The notes under the pieces: generated by a model
What the model saw: only the letters and a program-made list of their open reading frames with translations
Database searches by the model: none
What the model was told of the DNA's origin: nothing
NCBI GenBank assembly: GCA_054661495.1
Contig: BAAFSQ010000121.1
Span: 1 to 28,644, forward strand
Reading direction: 5' to 3'
From: Zygophlyctis sp. KS116
Lineage: Eukaryota; Chytridiomycota
DNA: 28,644 nt
In this document: positions 1-10,157 of the stretch, in pieces
How the letters are laid out: each line of letters starts with the position of its first letter
Numbering within the stretch: the stretch's first letter is position 1
Translations under genes and position numbers: made by a program

Positions 1-774
1 ATAGAAAAGAATCATATCTCAGGCCCGGAAGAAAATCTAGAAAGAATATGTTTCATATTAAATCTAAAATTGTTCGCAGTCATTTCGCGAATCAACAGGA
101 GCAGACCAAAAACATTCAATGGAGTAAATTGATTCAGTCAGATTTTGTAAATTGGCCTGATAATTTACCGATCAAATCACCGTGTAAGTACAGTAAAGAT
201 GAACTGGTCGTTCTCTTGGCTCAGCTGCAAAAAATTCGATTCACTGACACATTTCTTCAAAAACACAAAGCCACAAAAGCATATCACAAAAGATCAATAA
301 GATCTTCATATAAAACAATTAAAGAAAGAAGATATGATCAATTGGCCAGAAGAATTACCCATAAAAAGCCCAAAATTCTATAAGACCAATGAATTGGTAC
401 AGCTTTTGTCACATTTGGATAAAATACGTTTTACTGATAAATATCTACAAGACACGAGAAACCAGTTCAGTCAGAAATCTCCCATGGAAAATTATGAAAC
501 TCGTGCGAAAAAATACGCACACAAAATTTCTTTTCAAAGAAAGCTGGTTAATAGCCATTTTCATAATCAATTGCAATTTGATAGCTCAAAACCGAAAATA
601 ATTTTATGGAGTAAACTGAAAAGAGAAGATTTTATTAATTGGCCGGATCATTTACCTATCAAAGCGCCGATAACATACAATTTAGAAGAGTTTAAAACAC
701 TTTTATCTCATCTGGATCAGATACGGTTCACTGAGAGGTATCTTGAACAGTATAAAGCTTTGAATTCTTTATAG
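1..774 (+). pseudogene. NWP-repeat family member 1, 5' truncated by window edge, frame disrupted
   Basis: The reading frame is open to the left edge, so the first exon (signal peptide and acidic leader in the paralogues at 1229 and 2630) would lie outside the window. Three repeat units can be read: one with SDFVNWPDNLPIKSP (from about 130), one with EDMINWPEELPIKSP (from about 328) and one with EDFINWPDHLPIKAP (from about 625). Each is followed by a helix-like LL..L..IRFT segment. Unit 1 and units 2-3 lie in different frames, and unit 2 lacks the upstream HF.NQ...W.KL half found in its sisters. I see no GT donor in the junction that could splice them together, so one frame break is more likely than an intron. 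It could be a recently decayed copy, or an assembly error. No known domain was recognised. Confidence 0.6.
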
Positions 775-931
775 GATTTTGTAATTTATAATGATATCTC
801 AAAGACTAGATGTCTCCAGATTGTTTTAGAATAATTTTTCACACAGTAATCAAATTCTAAAACGTGTTGCTGATAGGAATCCCAAAATAAGTATGTACCG
901 ATTATGAATAGATCATATTATTTAGTGCCAT

Positions 932-1013
932 CTATAATGCGGTGAATAAAAATGAAGATTTGGTAAACTGGCCTTAAAATTTAGGAATCAAGCTTGCAGA
1001 TAAATATAAAATA
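932..1013 (+). pseudogene. Decayed relic of an NWP-family gene
   Basis: Positions 932-954 match the first-exon tail of the gene at 2630 (around 2811) at 22 of 23 bases (the LYNAVKKN codons). The sequence then runs directly into codons reading EDLVNWP, a stop, and NLGIKLADKYKI, which is the core of the repeat unit. Exon-1 sequence and repeat-unit sequence are thus joined without the intron or the intervening few hundred bases, as expected from an internal deletion followed by decay. The rest of the 775-1228 gap shows no other coding signal. Its stretch around 866-890 loosely resembles the 3' flank of the next gene (around 2380), consistent with a duplicated unit that included flanking DNA. Confidence 0.6.
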
Positions 1014-1228
1014 ATTGTCCGATATACGTCTGATGATCTCAATAATGGGTGATTGAACAGTATCCCATATAATGGAAAATTATACATGAGATCAGATTGA
1101 AGTGCTTGTGCAAATGCGGAAACGAAATTCTCTTCGTAAAGTCGCAAGTTCAAACGTAAATTTGTACTATAACCGCTAAAATTTACTGGTTAATCCTAGC
1201 TTGAATTGAAATTTCAAGAAATCAGAAA

Positions 1229-2343
1229 ATGAGAACATTTAAAGTTGTGAGACAGGCTTACTTTGCATTACTGCTATTATCTCTTGTGTTGTGTGTGGAT
1301 GAAGCCGATGAAATCTTTCAATCGGTCAATGAAGAAATGTCAGAGCAAGATCAAGAGATTCTGATGGACTTATTTTCAATAGATAAGCTAATTAATGATG
1401 CTGCTACTGGAAATAATCCGATTCAGTCAATGGTAAAAGTTGATCATCAGAATAGAAAGGATGGTTCTTTGAGCGCTGTTATTGATAAAATTGGTATGGC
1501 ACTGTCCGATTCTAATCCATAGGTCAGTTTAATCATGAACACGTAGACTCGATGCATAATCCGTTGGATGCGCAAAACAACTTTTATACAAATGAAGAAA
1601 TTCAAGACAAATCTTTTCTGGCGGAAACATTTCAAGAAGAATATCATAATCCGGCTCTTGAGTTTGAAAGAAAAACAATGTTCTCTCCAAAAACGAAATC
1701 GAGAACTGGAAACGAAAACAGTATTCAACCAACGGCTCGTTATCCGATCAAGTCCAGTTTTATCAAAGAATCAGATCTCAGGAAAAAAGACTCAAAACGC
1801 TCATCTCATCGAAATATATTGCATCATTTCAGAAATCAACTTAAGCAGAATCAACTTCTGAAAACAAGAATAGAATGGTATAAATTGACTGCAGAAGACT
1901 TTGTCAATTGGCCAAAGCATTTACCTATTAAACCTCCCAATCGGTACAAGAATAGTGAATTGGAGATTCTCTTGTCGCAGCTGAATACAATAATATTTAG
2001 TGAACAATATTTACAAATGCAGAAGGTCTCTGGAACATATGTAAGACAGAATTTTCTTAAAAATAAGAAGGGGATCTCTTTGAAAGAGGCTGCATACAAT
2101 TATCACAAAATGAAAAAACTTGTTAATGATCATTTTAGAAATCAGTTGCAGCTAAACCATTTAAGGATCGAGAGAGTCCCGTGGATTAAATTGCAGAAAG
2201 CTGATTTTATTAATTGGCCAGAAATTTTAATTATGAAAGCACCCGATCACTACAATGCAAAAGAAATGAAAACACTTTTATCTCATTTGGAAAATATTCG
2301 TTTCAGTGAACGCTTTCTAAAAAGTTACAGGGAAATTAAATAA
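1229..2343 (+). CDS. Secreted NWP-repeat protein 2 (unrecognised family, putative effector)
   Basis: Exons 1229-1493 and 1523-2343; intron 1494-1522 (29 nt, TCTAAT branch-like site, CATAG end); 361 aa. Residues 1-23 form a signal peptide (basic start, then FALLLLSLVLCV), followed by an acidic leader with DEADEIFQSVNEE and SEQDQEILMDLFS. The second exon is strongly basic and holds two repeat units of roughly 70 residues, each with HF.NQL, a W..L turn, an EDFVNWP or ADFINWP core, a P..Y element and a final LLS.L..I.FSE.(Y/F)L helix. Without splicing, the first exon would end at a TAG just before the second frame opens. The paralogue at 2630 has the same architecture with an intron at the same place and phase, which supports the join. 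I do not recognise the repeat. Secretion followed by action in a host or another compartment is inference. Confidence 0.75.
1298..1368 (+). repeat. 71-nt segment identical to 2693-2763
   Basis: The stretch encoding the acidic leader (DEADEIFQSVNEE to ILM) is identical, including third codon positions, in the genes at 1229 and 2630. The signal peptides upstream and the leader tails downstream have diverged strongly. The homologous stretch in the copy at 28644 differs at many silent sites. This pattern suggests local gene conversion between the two neighbours rather than selection on protein alone. Confidence 0.75.
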
Positions 2344-2533
2344 TGTTTTTTACTAAACTTGATTCATTTCATTAGCAAGTGTTGGTAAAGGGAATCAGAT
2401 GCATGTTGTTTTTAGAAATCCTAAATGTATATGATAAAATACGCTCACTGTTCAATATAAACAGTAAAATATAAAAGGTGTTTGCCATAAAAGCCGAATT
2501 GATTCACTGGAGTGTGCTTAAAACTTTTGACAC

Positions 2534-2579
2534 CGCTTTCAAAAAAAGGCTCACCGCAAGTGCAGAAAGTTTGAAAGCG
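2534..2579. repeat. 10-bp inverted repeat upstream of NWP gene 3
   Basis: CGCTTTCAAA at 2534-2543 and its exact reverse complement TTTGAAAGCG at 2570-2579 are separated by 26 nt. The pair lies about 50-95 nt upstream of the signal-peptide ATG at 2630. It could be a hairpin in the leader or a two-fold binding site; nothing in the sequence decides between these. The remaining 2344-2629 spacer shows no clear gene. Confidence 0.5.
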
Positions 2580-2629
2580 CCGTGACAAACTTAAAGTCTG
2601 GTGCAAATTTGACCTGGAAACTAGTTATT

Positions 2630-3777
2630 ATGAAACTGGCTTATTTGCAGTTGATAATCATCTCAACGGTAGTATGTATGAATGAATCATGGGATGAAGC
2701 CGATGAAATCTTTCAATCGGTCAATGAAGAAATGTCAGAGCAAGATCAAGAGATTCTGATGGAACTATTCTCAAAGGAGGATCACCTTCTTGATCCTTAT
2801 CTCTATAATGCGGTGAAGAAAAATGGGCCTGGATTAGAAGTGGATCCCCATAAAAGTAATCTTCTTCATTTAGATCAAATCGCTAAATTAGAAGCTCTAA
2901 TCGGTAAGAAACTGTCTGATTTTAATCAAAAGATCCCCTAACTTTTCTAGATAACAAGGAAGATGTTAGTTTCCTACATTCTGGAGGATATAAAAGAAAG
3001 ATTGATAATTTGGAGTTAAATAATTATAAGCATCGAATTCATGAATCTCAATATCTGGACAAATTTTCAAATAATGAACATATCGGGATATCGAGCGACC
3101 ATGACACAGGCATCAATGCTCCACCTAGAAAGAGACAGAAGACCACAGTTAAAAATCCAGGAATTAACAGTGCTAATGATTGGAAAATTTCATCTGTATA
3201 TAGTAGTGCTCAAGCAAAAAATCTAGACAATGGATATAGATCTTCACAGATTGTTCATGCAAAGAGAAAACGTGTTTCAAATTATTTCAGAAATCAGCTA
3301 ATTCATCTTCAAATGCATATCGGGAACGTTCCGTGGAACAGCTTTAGGAAAGAGGATTTTATCAATTGGCCAAAGAATTTACCAATCAAATCACCTGAAA
3401 AATACACTCCGACAGAGTTGAAAATTCTTTTACTAACTTTGGAACAGATACGATTCAGTGAAGACTACATTCTACTACAGAAAGGATATAAATCTTCCAA
3501 TATTGAAAAAGAAGCATTTAAGTCTTCCAATATTGAAAACGAAAGGCGAAAACGAGTTTCAGATTATTTTAGTAACCAGCTAGAGGATCTTCATGTTACT
3601 TCTGGAAAACGTCCATGGAATTATCTTAGGAAAGAGGATTTTATCAATTGGCCAAAGAATTTACCAATCAAATCACCTGAAAAATACACTCCGATAGAGT
3701 TGAAAATTCTCTTATTAACTTTGGAACAGATACGATTCAGTGATAACTATAAAAGTAAGATTTCAAAATCACGATAG
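2630..3777 (+). CDS. Secreted NWP-repeat protein 3 with NLS-like cluster (putative effector)
   Basis: Exons 2630-2903 and 2933-3777; intron 2904-2932 (29 nt, GTAAGA donor), in the same position and phase as in the gene at 1229; 372 aa. The ATG at 2630 gives a hydrophobic signal peptide (MKLAYLQLIIISTVVC); the in-frame GTG upstream is not needed. The acidic leader DEADEIFQSVNEE follows. After the intron comes a charged linker with PPRKRQK (about residues 155-161), a classic monopartite NLS shape, then two units centred on KEDFINWPKNLPIKSP at about residues 236 and 330. The two units share 115 of 118 bases, a very recent duplication, and a short SSNIE duplication sits between them. Function unknown. 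Signal peptide plus NLS suggests delivery to a host nucleus, which is inference. Confidence 0.75.
3344..3743 (+). repeat. 118-nt internal duplication (3344-3461 and 3626-3743)
   Basis: The two segments, 282 nt apart, differ at only three positions, although the sequence between them is not duplicated to the same degree. Both encode the EDFINWP core and the closing helix of a repeat unit. The high identity points to a recent unequal exchange or conversion within the gene. Confidence 0.85.
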
Positions 3778-3955
3778 ATGTCTTTGTAATTTGGAATAGA
3801 TAAGATAAAGTGATTACTTTAAACATTTTCAACAACGATTGTATTAAGAGCGAATTCTAATTCTCAAACTTTTGCGGGGAAATGTGTGACTTTTTATTTA
3901 GGTATTTTTATCAAAAGTCGCTAAACGTCGCGACACGAAACTGCTCCTTATAAAA

Positions 3956-3973
3956 TCCGAGCAAAGCTCCGGA
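3956..3973. other. Hairpin-like imperfect palindrome in the convergent spacer
   Basis: The sequence from TCCGAGC to GCTCCGGA around AAA can fold back, and an 8-bp palindrome GTCGCGAC lies just upstream at about 3928. They sit in the 209-nt gap between the 3' ends of NWP gene 3 and the OSH3-like gene. A role in 3' end formation is possible but unsupported beyond position. Nothing else was found in 3778-3986. Confidence 0.25.
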
Positions 3974-3986
3974 AATAGTATACATT

Positions 3987-6787
3987 TTATTCATCAAAGA
4001 TATTTAACTGAGATTCAAATTTCCCTCTAGATTCAAAATAATCCGTTTTCAGGTTATATCTCCAGCTTCCATCAGAATATGAAAACCAGGATGGGTTCCA
4101 CTTTTGATTATTCGACTCCATTAATTTACGAGACTCTCGCTGCTTTTTTTCCAGCCTTTCTTTTTCTCTCTCTGCTTCTTCTGCAAGGCCTTGCTCGTAT
4201 AATCTTAAAATTAAAAAAGGAAAATAATACTGTTGGTCGGGCCTGAGCCTCGTATCTGTCTTTGGTATTAGACCATCTAAATCGTTCGTCAATTCATTTA
4301 ATTCCATAGCAAATTGAGTAAATCCATAGTTTTCCCTAAAATTGTAAGGGTGTGGTTTTGCTCTCCAGATAACATTCATAGAGTCAGGAGATGCATCTGT
4401 GTAGTAACTTAATGAATGATTCCATCTTCCGTTTATATTATAAATTTTCTTTCCCCGAGAATCTTTTAATTCTCCAACAACTTCATTTTGTGAGGATGTA
4501 AAATAGCCAGATTCCTTGAAACTGAGTTCACAAACGTAACCAAGAGTTTCATTTTTTATGATTAGAGTTCCATGGTGTTCTAAATATCGGTTTGTTGAAA
4601 ATATGTTTCGCATTGATGTAGTAACTAAAATAAGTGAACATTTCCTAAATACCTCTTCCCCAAGAATATTTTTCCTTTAATAATGGAAATTCCAGATGAA
4701 TGGTACCAGTACACGTTAATTCCATTGACTTCCTAAAAATTAATCTAATCCTAAAATGTACCCCCAAAACTTGGACTTCATCAGAGAATCTTGATACCAA
4801 ATATATTCCTTCCCTTTAGCGTAGCATGCCATGATCGGCGGCTGATGTGATACTTTTTCACTAATAAATTGGAAACCTGGATGTCAAAAAATTTAAAATA
4901 TGCCTTTGTCCGGTCGCACACATTCATATGTCTCACCCAGAAGAGGATTGAACTTTTATGTTAAAAAATACTAAATACCGGTTTTCTTGCAGCACGATGA
5001 ATTGTGCATGCATATCCTGAAACAGCAAATCCAGCAACCAAAAGCAGCCTCTGTACCGGATCTTCCTTTTGAGCAGCTTTATCTAATAATTCAGAATATT
5101 CCAACTCTTCACAAAGTCTCTGGAGCAGATTCACAGGCTCATTTAAAATGATCGGCATAGACACTTTTGACAAATCTTTTCCAACCTATTTTATCAATAT
5201 TTAAAAAGGTACATAATTCCGTAAAATTGACATCAAATTTAAATTGTCCATTGAGATTGTAGGATGAGGAAGTTTATTTCGTCTTACAATGGTCTTCAAA
5301 GCTGTTTCGCTCATGGAAGTTGAATAAAAAGATTCCATCTCTCCTGAATTTTCATCCGCAGAAACTTTCAACTCTTCATTATGAACCAAGTCTGAAAAAT
5401 CATCATTTTTGGCCATTTTCGTATCAACCGGACTATTGTCATTTTCAAAATCGTCATATGCTATTGAAGATTGATCAATTGTTATATGTTCAGTCTCAGA
5501 ACTGTTATACGAGGAAGAATCTGAGTCATCATCTTCTTCTAAACCAGATTCAGCATCGTAATACTGATTCATTGAGCAAACTGAACTTTTTCGTAGAGAT
5601 TGCGACCCTCCAAAACTCTTAGATATTAATCCCATATCATCAAAGTCAGGTGGTAAAAAATCCCCAATTGAGATTTGCTCCAGCCCAAATTTTTTGCGTA
5701 TCAAATTATTATCCTTTATAGATGCTACATAAGCAGATTCAAAGATTTGAAAAACATTACTAGCCTGTTGTCTATAATTTTGTATTTTTGATGTATAAGA
5801 AACTAAATATTTTCGAATTTTTTTTACATCTTCCGAGAGTGAATCTGTCATTACTGAAAATGACACTAGTATATTCATAAAATCTAAAAAATTAATTTTC
5901 ATAGACTCACCTTTCCATGAACTTTTAGAATCTATTCTTCCTTTTGAAGAATCTGCAATCAACTTCATTTTTTTTAAATTTTCTGTTAAAGATTCTAATA
6001 CTAGTACCAGTGTTGCATTCATATCATGAATATCAGAATCCATAGAATATATTCCAAATTGATTATCTAAATTTGTAATAGAAGAATGTAAAAATTCAGT
6101 ATTTGGACTTTCTTTAGTATCTGCAAACTTTTCAATCATTGCAGTCCATTTTTGAAATTCTATGGGAGATAATACTTTAAAATGAAAAACTTCTTGACCC
6201 GAATCCACATCAATCAAACAATGATCATGATCAACGTGTACCGCTGAACTTGCTAACGCAGCCTGACCTCTAATTGAGCCGCCTATACTTTTATAATAGC
6301 TTAAAGTTCCATTAGACTCTAGAGTCACCCATCTCTTTTGATATCCTTGCATTGCCAAATTCCCCTTTTTTAGCATCCATCCCTTCATGACCTGCTTATC
6401 ATCAGGATCTTGAATAAAAGATTTCGATCCTAAATTAACAGAAAATAATAATTTTTTTGATGTTTTTCTAGTCTTTAGTCAAGTCAATTACAGTGAAAAG
6501 GAATTATCAAAGATCAAATAATAATATCCGGGCAAAGTAATGATCATCGATCCATGTACCGTAGAAGAAGAAGATTGATAATGAGCAACGGGAAGTACAG
6601 GATCTAAATCAGGAATCCAATCATGTAAATGAAAACTCTTGGCTTTCCTTAAATTCTCTTCCTTAAATATTCCAAATTTAATATTATTCTTTCTCGTATG
6701 AAACGTCCAACTTAAATCTATCGGCACAGTCTTGATTTCTAGTAAATGTTTAAAGAATGATCGAGGCTTGATCTCTACTTCTTGCAT
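3987..6787 (-). CDS. OSH3: OSH3-like oxysterol-binding protein (GOLD-PH-ORD)
   Basis: Exons 6787-6492, 6467-5213, 5185-4979, 4952-4904, 4876-4762, 4732-4653 and 4624-3987; 879 aa; introns 24-29 nt, one of them GC-AG. Domain order is that of fungal Osh3: a GOLD domain (about 1-105, [15 protein letters not shown] and [11 protein letters not shown]), a PH domain (about 126-216, [18 protein letters not shown]), a long acidic/serine linker, and the ORD lipid-transfer domain (about 510-879, [45 protein letters not shown]). Proteins of this kind exchange lipids against PI4P at ER contact sites. The family fingerprint reads EKVSHQPP (residues 609-616), with Gln where most members have the second His of the PI4P-binding pair. 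The linker has FFAT-like stretches (ESFYSTS) too weak to call. Convergent with NWP gene 3. Confidence 0.93.
4877..4903 (-). other. GC-AG intron in the OSH3-like gene
   Basis: Only a GC donor (AAAG then GCATAT) and a CCAG acceptor join RPDK-G to [10 protein letters not shown] in frame, matching the family sequence on both sides. Length 27 nt. Confidence 0.85.
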
Positions 6788-6901
6788 TCTTTAGATTTGA
6801 CAGCGTCTAGACTCAGGGGCAGGAGGTTGTCCCTGGTCTTGGCGCTGCTGAGCAGGGGCAGGGAACTTGTAACGCAAGTAGAATTCTCTTTTTTTAAATT
6901 A
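6788..6901. other. GC-rich spacer with repeated CAGGGGCAGG
   Basis: The 114-nt gap between the NUP84 stop and the OSH3-like start contains CAGGGGCAGG twice (6814-6823 and 6853-6862), with a GTCCCTGG between that can pair with either copy. It is a local GC peak in an AT-rich window and is the likely promoter of the OSH3-like gene. Confidence 0.45.
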
Positions 6902-9460
6902 CTACAAATGTTCCATCTGAGAAGACCATTCCAGGCTAGAACCTTTTAATGATAATAAACATGTCTTTCCCATTAATACAAGAAACTTTGATAGTTTTCC
7001 TGATCTGAGAAATTCTTCATAATATGCAGTGTTTGAGTCTGTCAAGAGGTCCAAGAGTCCAAATACCTTTTTGGTATTGCTAAAGTAATAAATTTAAAAT
7101 TATAAACTTACCCCTTCATAAATGATTCAGTTTCACTCAAAATTCCATGATACCACATTATAATTTCTGGAATATAAATGTCTTTGAGAGATTGGAGAAT
7201 CATTTGAGTCACTAAATGTTAAAAAATTAAAGTTACTTGGATTGGCAGCTTCAGCTGGATCAGATAGAAATTCACTCTTGAAAATCATTTCAAAAGTTGA
7301 AGAAACTGTTTCAGTTAAAGTCTATAATTTAGTCAAAGTTAAAATACTCTCATATCAATGCACCAACTCTTGTACTCTTTACTATTTTCTGTAATTTCAG
7401 AAATCTGGCTTTAAAGTTTAGAATTTTTAAAACGTACCCAGGTTTCTTTTCTAACATGGGATTTTTCTTTGACATGGCCTGCCAAGAGTTATATCCTTCA
7501 ATACACTTTAATAGTAATCTATAATCAAGTTGTTCCCTAACAGCAGCTTTAATTGCTATTTGATGTTCGTCTTCAATCATGGCAACTTCATTATAAATAC
7601 TGTTCAGCCATGTATTGTTAAATAAATCTGGGAATGTGAATACTACCTGCTGAGCTGCATTCACCTTTCCTTTTCCTATTATTTTAAAAATCAATTAGAT
7701 TCTTTACGTAAAAACGATCTCATTAGCTGATTGCATTTAAAAAGAGCATCTTGTCGCTGAATAGGATCAAATGATAACCATTCTAAAGCTCTAACTTGGA
7801 TTGTTTCTAGGGTAGAAAGGTCTTGATTCAATCCAGAAATCTTTACAGACTCAACATCAATAGATTGTGTTTCCTTTAAATCAGAGTAAACAAAGTACCT
7901 TTCCCATTCCTTCATTAAAAATGCCATCAACTGTAGCTCTAGCAATCTCCAAGGCTGGGAGTTCTTGAAGAAAAGCAGCTTTAAGATACTCAATTCGTAC
8001 GTGTTTATCATCATGAATACCTAATAATTACTTAGAAATAATCATACTTTTCAAAAATTCAGAATAAACATCAATTTGCATTTGAGCAGGTAGGAATTTT
8101 GTGTATAAAGCAATAATTTCTCTCTAAAAGTCAATGAAATAATATTACCTTTGGGCCTTTAATTAACACTTGTATAAAAGATTTCAATACAAAGTATACA
8201 TCCTCATCGGGGAGAGGACATTCCATTTCTCGTAAATATAAACTTAAATGAACAGCAAACCGCAAGACTTGGGCGAGATTAGGAATTCTAAATAATTTAC
8301 ATAAAAAATGGTTACAGTTCCATATCTGGATTCGTTTCCTGTCTTTGAAGTTTTATTCTGAGCCCAGAAAAAATAGAACCATATTCTTTTAAAATTATAC
8401 AAGCCTGAATTTCACGAAAAGGATCTCTTGCACTAGCACTAGGTCATAAATCCAGCCTAATTTACCTTATTTGAGGATCAGAATGCTTTAAAAGTGAATC
8501 AAAAATTTCCTTTGGCCTTAGAGGTTCTGGGGGCAATGGAAGAGATAAATTATCAGCATGGGTAAGAATTTCTGTTCTAAATTTACATAGATACTATTTC
8601 ATTTAATTCTTTATAAAAGATACCTTGTCTAAATCAGAGTCTAATAGTGCATGAAACCTAACCCAGACATAATCTTCCCAAGTTTTAAGAACCGGTGCAA
8701 CATGCTCTACATCTCCAGCCAAATATCCGTAAATTGCTCTTTCGTAAGAAGGCAAATCTGACTATTTTTTTAAAAAACATAATTTAGTACTTGACACGCC
8801 ATTTGATAACAGACTGCTTTCCAAGCATTCCGATTTGCATTTCCAACTGTATATTCCCCAGTAGAATTGTAAAATACACCTCCTTTCAGAGATGCAGCCC
8901 TCCAAGGTTCATCAGAATCCTTTGCAACCTTGTGAGCACCAACCATATCACCTCTCCTTAAATAATCAAAAATGCATTTTAATAATTCCTGTTGAGAAAT
9001 CTGATCTTGTAATTTCCAAACTTTACCCTGTCTACTACAAGCATCAGGATCAATTTCAGTAACAATATTCAAATCTTTATCAGTCCCATGAGATCTTAAA
9101 TGTGCAAGAGTCACTGGTAAATAAGATTTACTTTTAATCCCAACAATCGGATCACAAATTTCTTCAGCCCACATGCGAATAGTCTAAAATTAAAAACTAA
9201 AAAAATACCAAAAAATGCGCCAAGTCTTCCTTTCCAGCAATAATCTTTTGTACTTTTAGATAGTCTGTATCGGTCCAATTTAAATGCATATCAGAATCAT
9301 TTTCTGACCTTTCCATTGCCAATAATTTCCAAGTTTTCCCTTCCATTTTATAAATTGGAGAGTTTAGTTTTGCACAAATATCTTGACCTTTTTCTGCCAA
9401 GCCTTGAGCAGACTCTTTTTGAATTGTGAATGAGAACTGTAATAGAGCTTCATTTTCCAT
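6902..9460 (-). CDS. NUP84: Nucleoporin Nup84/Nup107 of the Y-complex
   Basis: Fourteen exons: 9460-9209, 9183-8791, 8761-8624, 8593-8466, 8438-8316, 8287-8149, 8123-8048, 8020-7899, 7873-7708, 7675-7438, 7408-7348, 7321-7237, 7211-7112, 7079-6902. All 13 introns are 25-32 nt and the total is 732 aa, close to yeast Nup84 (726). It is an all-helical scaffold protein of the nuclear pore outer ring. Diagnostic segments: YLRRGDMVGAHK and EPWRAASLKGG (about residue 178), PSYERAIYGYLAG, LEWLSFDPIQRQDAL (about 488), then the C-terminal SWCIDMR and helical end. Some short ORFs here are misleading because several exons are read in a different frame from the long open stretches (for example IEYLKAAFLQELPALEIA at about 8000). 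Its start lies 53 nt after the MED4 stop. Confidence 0.93.
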
Positions 9461-9513
9461 TCTTTACAACGCTCCGCCTACAACTTGCACTCTGCCTCAA
9501 AAATTATAGAATA

Positions 9514-10029
9514 TTATAAATCTAAATCTAATAAACTTAAATCTGCCTTTGCTTCTTTATCTTGTATTGTCGTATTTATCCAATTCATTGATACATCTTC
9601 TTCCTGACTGACTTGATTAACTTGAACAGATTCTTTAACAGACTGATTAAATAATAAACTTGATCTCATTTTAGAATCTTGAGGTATTGGTGGTTCATTA
9701 GAATACAATGATGGATGTGTAGTTGCTGATAGAGATCTTGCAAATTCTAAAATAATTTCCTGATCTAGAGGTTCATATTTAGTAATTAGAAGAATAGAAT
9801 CCTCCAATTCTTTAATAATTGTAGATAATTCTGTTACAAAATCCTTTAAAGAAATTTTTAGATTATTTTTGACATTTAATTTGAGTAATAATTCAGATTT
9901 TAGATTTTCCAAGTCTCTAGTTTTATTAGAATCAGTGAGTAAAAGTTTAATCAAGTCATTAATTTGTAGAGAAGAGTCTACTGAAACGATGGAAGAGAGA
10001 AATGAACGAAAGATTAGAGAGTAGTCCAT
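9514..10029 (-). CDS. MED4: Mediator complex subunit 4 (MED4)-like
   Basis: Intronless, 171 aa. A helical N-terminal half (LSTIIKELEDSILLITKYEP, LDQEIILEFARSLSATTHP) is followed by PPIPQDSKMRSSLLF, which matches the MED4 pattern of a helical A..(I/L)S..T segment then a P.P...EMR.GLL motif. The C-terminal tail is acidic and ends in LSLLDLDL. MED4 belongs to the Mediator middle module and bridges activators to RNA polymerase II. The short length is usual for fungal and protist MED4. The alternative, an upstream exon of NUP84, is less likely: no good donor/acceptor pair spans the 53-nt gap, and the NUP84 start fits its own family. Confidence 0.7.
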   Translation of the reverse strand: MDYSLIFRSFLSSIVSVDSSLQINDLIKLLLTDSNKTRDLENLKSELLLKLNVKNNLKISLKDFVTELSTIIKELEDSILLITKYEPLDQEIILEFARSLSATTHPSLYSNEPPIPQDSKMRSSLLFNQSVKESVQVNQVSQEEDVSMNWINTTIQDKEAKADLSLLDLDL

Positions 10030-10157
10030 CTCTGTTTTCTTGGCAAAATATTTTACAAGAAATCTAGGTTTTACATTTTCTCAGTAGGTTGACTCTCGGG
10101 TTGACTCTCGGGTTTACTGTCTACAGGGTAAGTAGGGCTGCGCGGTAGGTGTGAAAA
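10030..10157. promoter_or_regulatory. Divergent promoter MED4 / ankyrin gene with 12-bp tandem repeat
   Basis: This 128-nt region separates two divergent starts. It contains GTTGACTCTCGG twice in direct tandem (10088-10099 and 10100-10111), followed by a partial third unit (GTTTACT). No TATA box is clear. Confidence 0.5.

Noticed and set aside
241-334. An intron joining the two frames of NWP copy 1
   Set aside because: There is no GT in the junction, and the possible GC donors give the wrong phase or an immediate stop.
7691-8014. Reading the whole open frame as NUP84 coding
   Set aside because: Only its second half fits the family; the first half is correct in another frame, joined by a 25-nt intron at 7874-7898.
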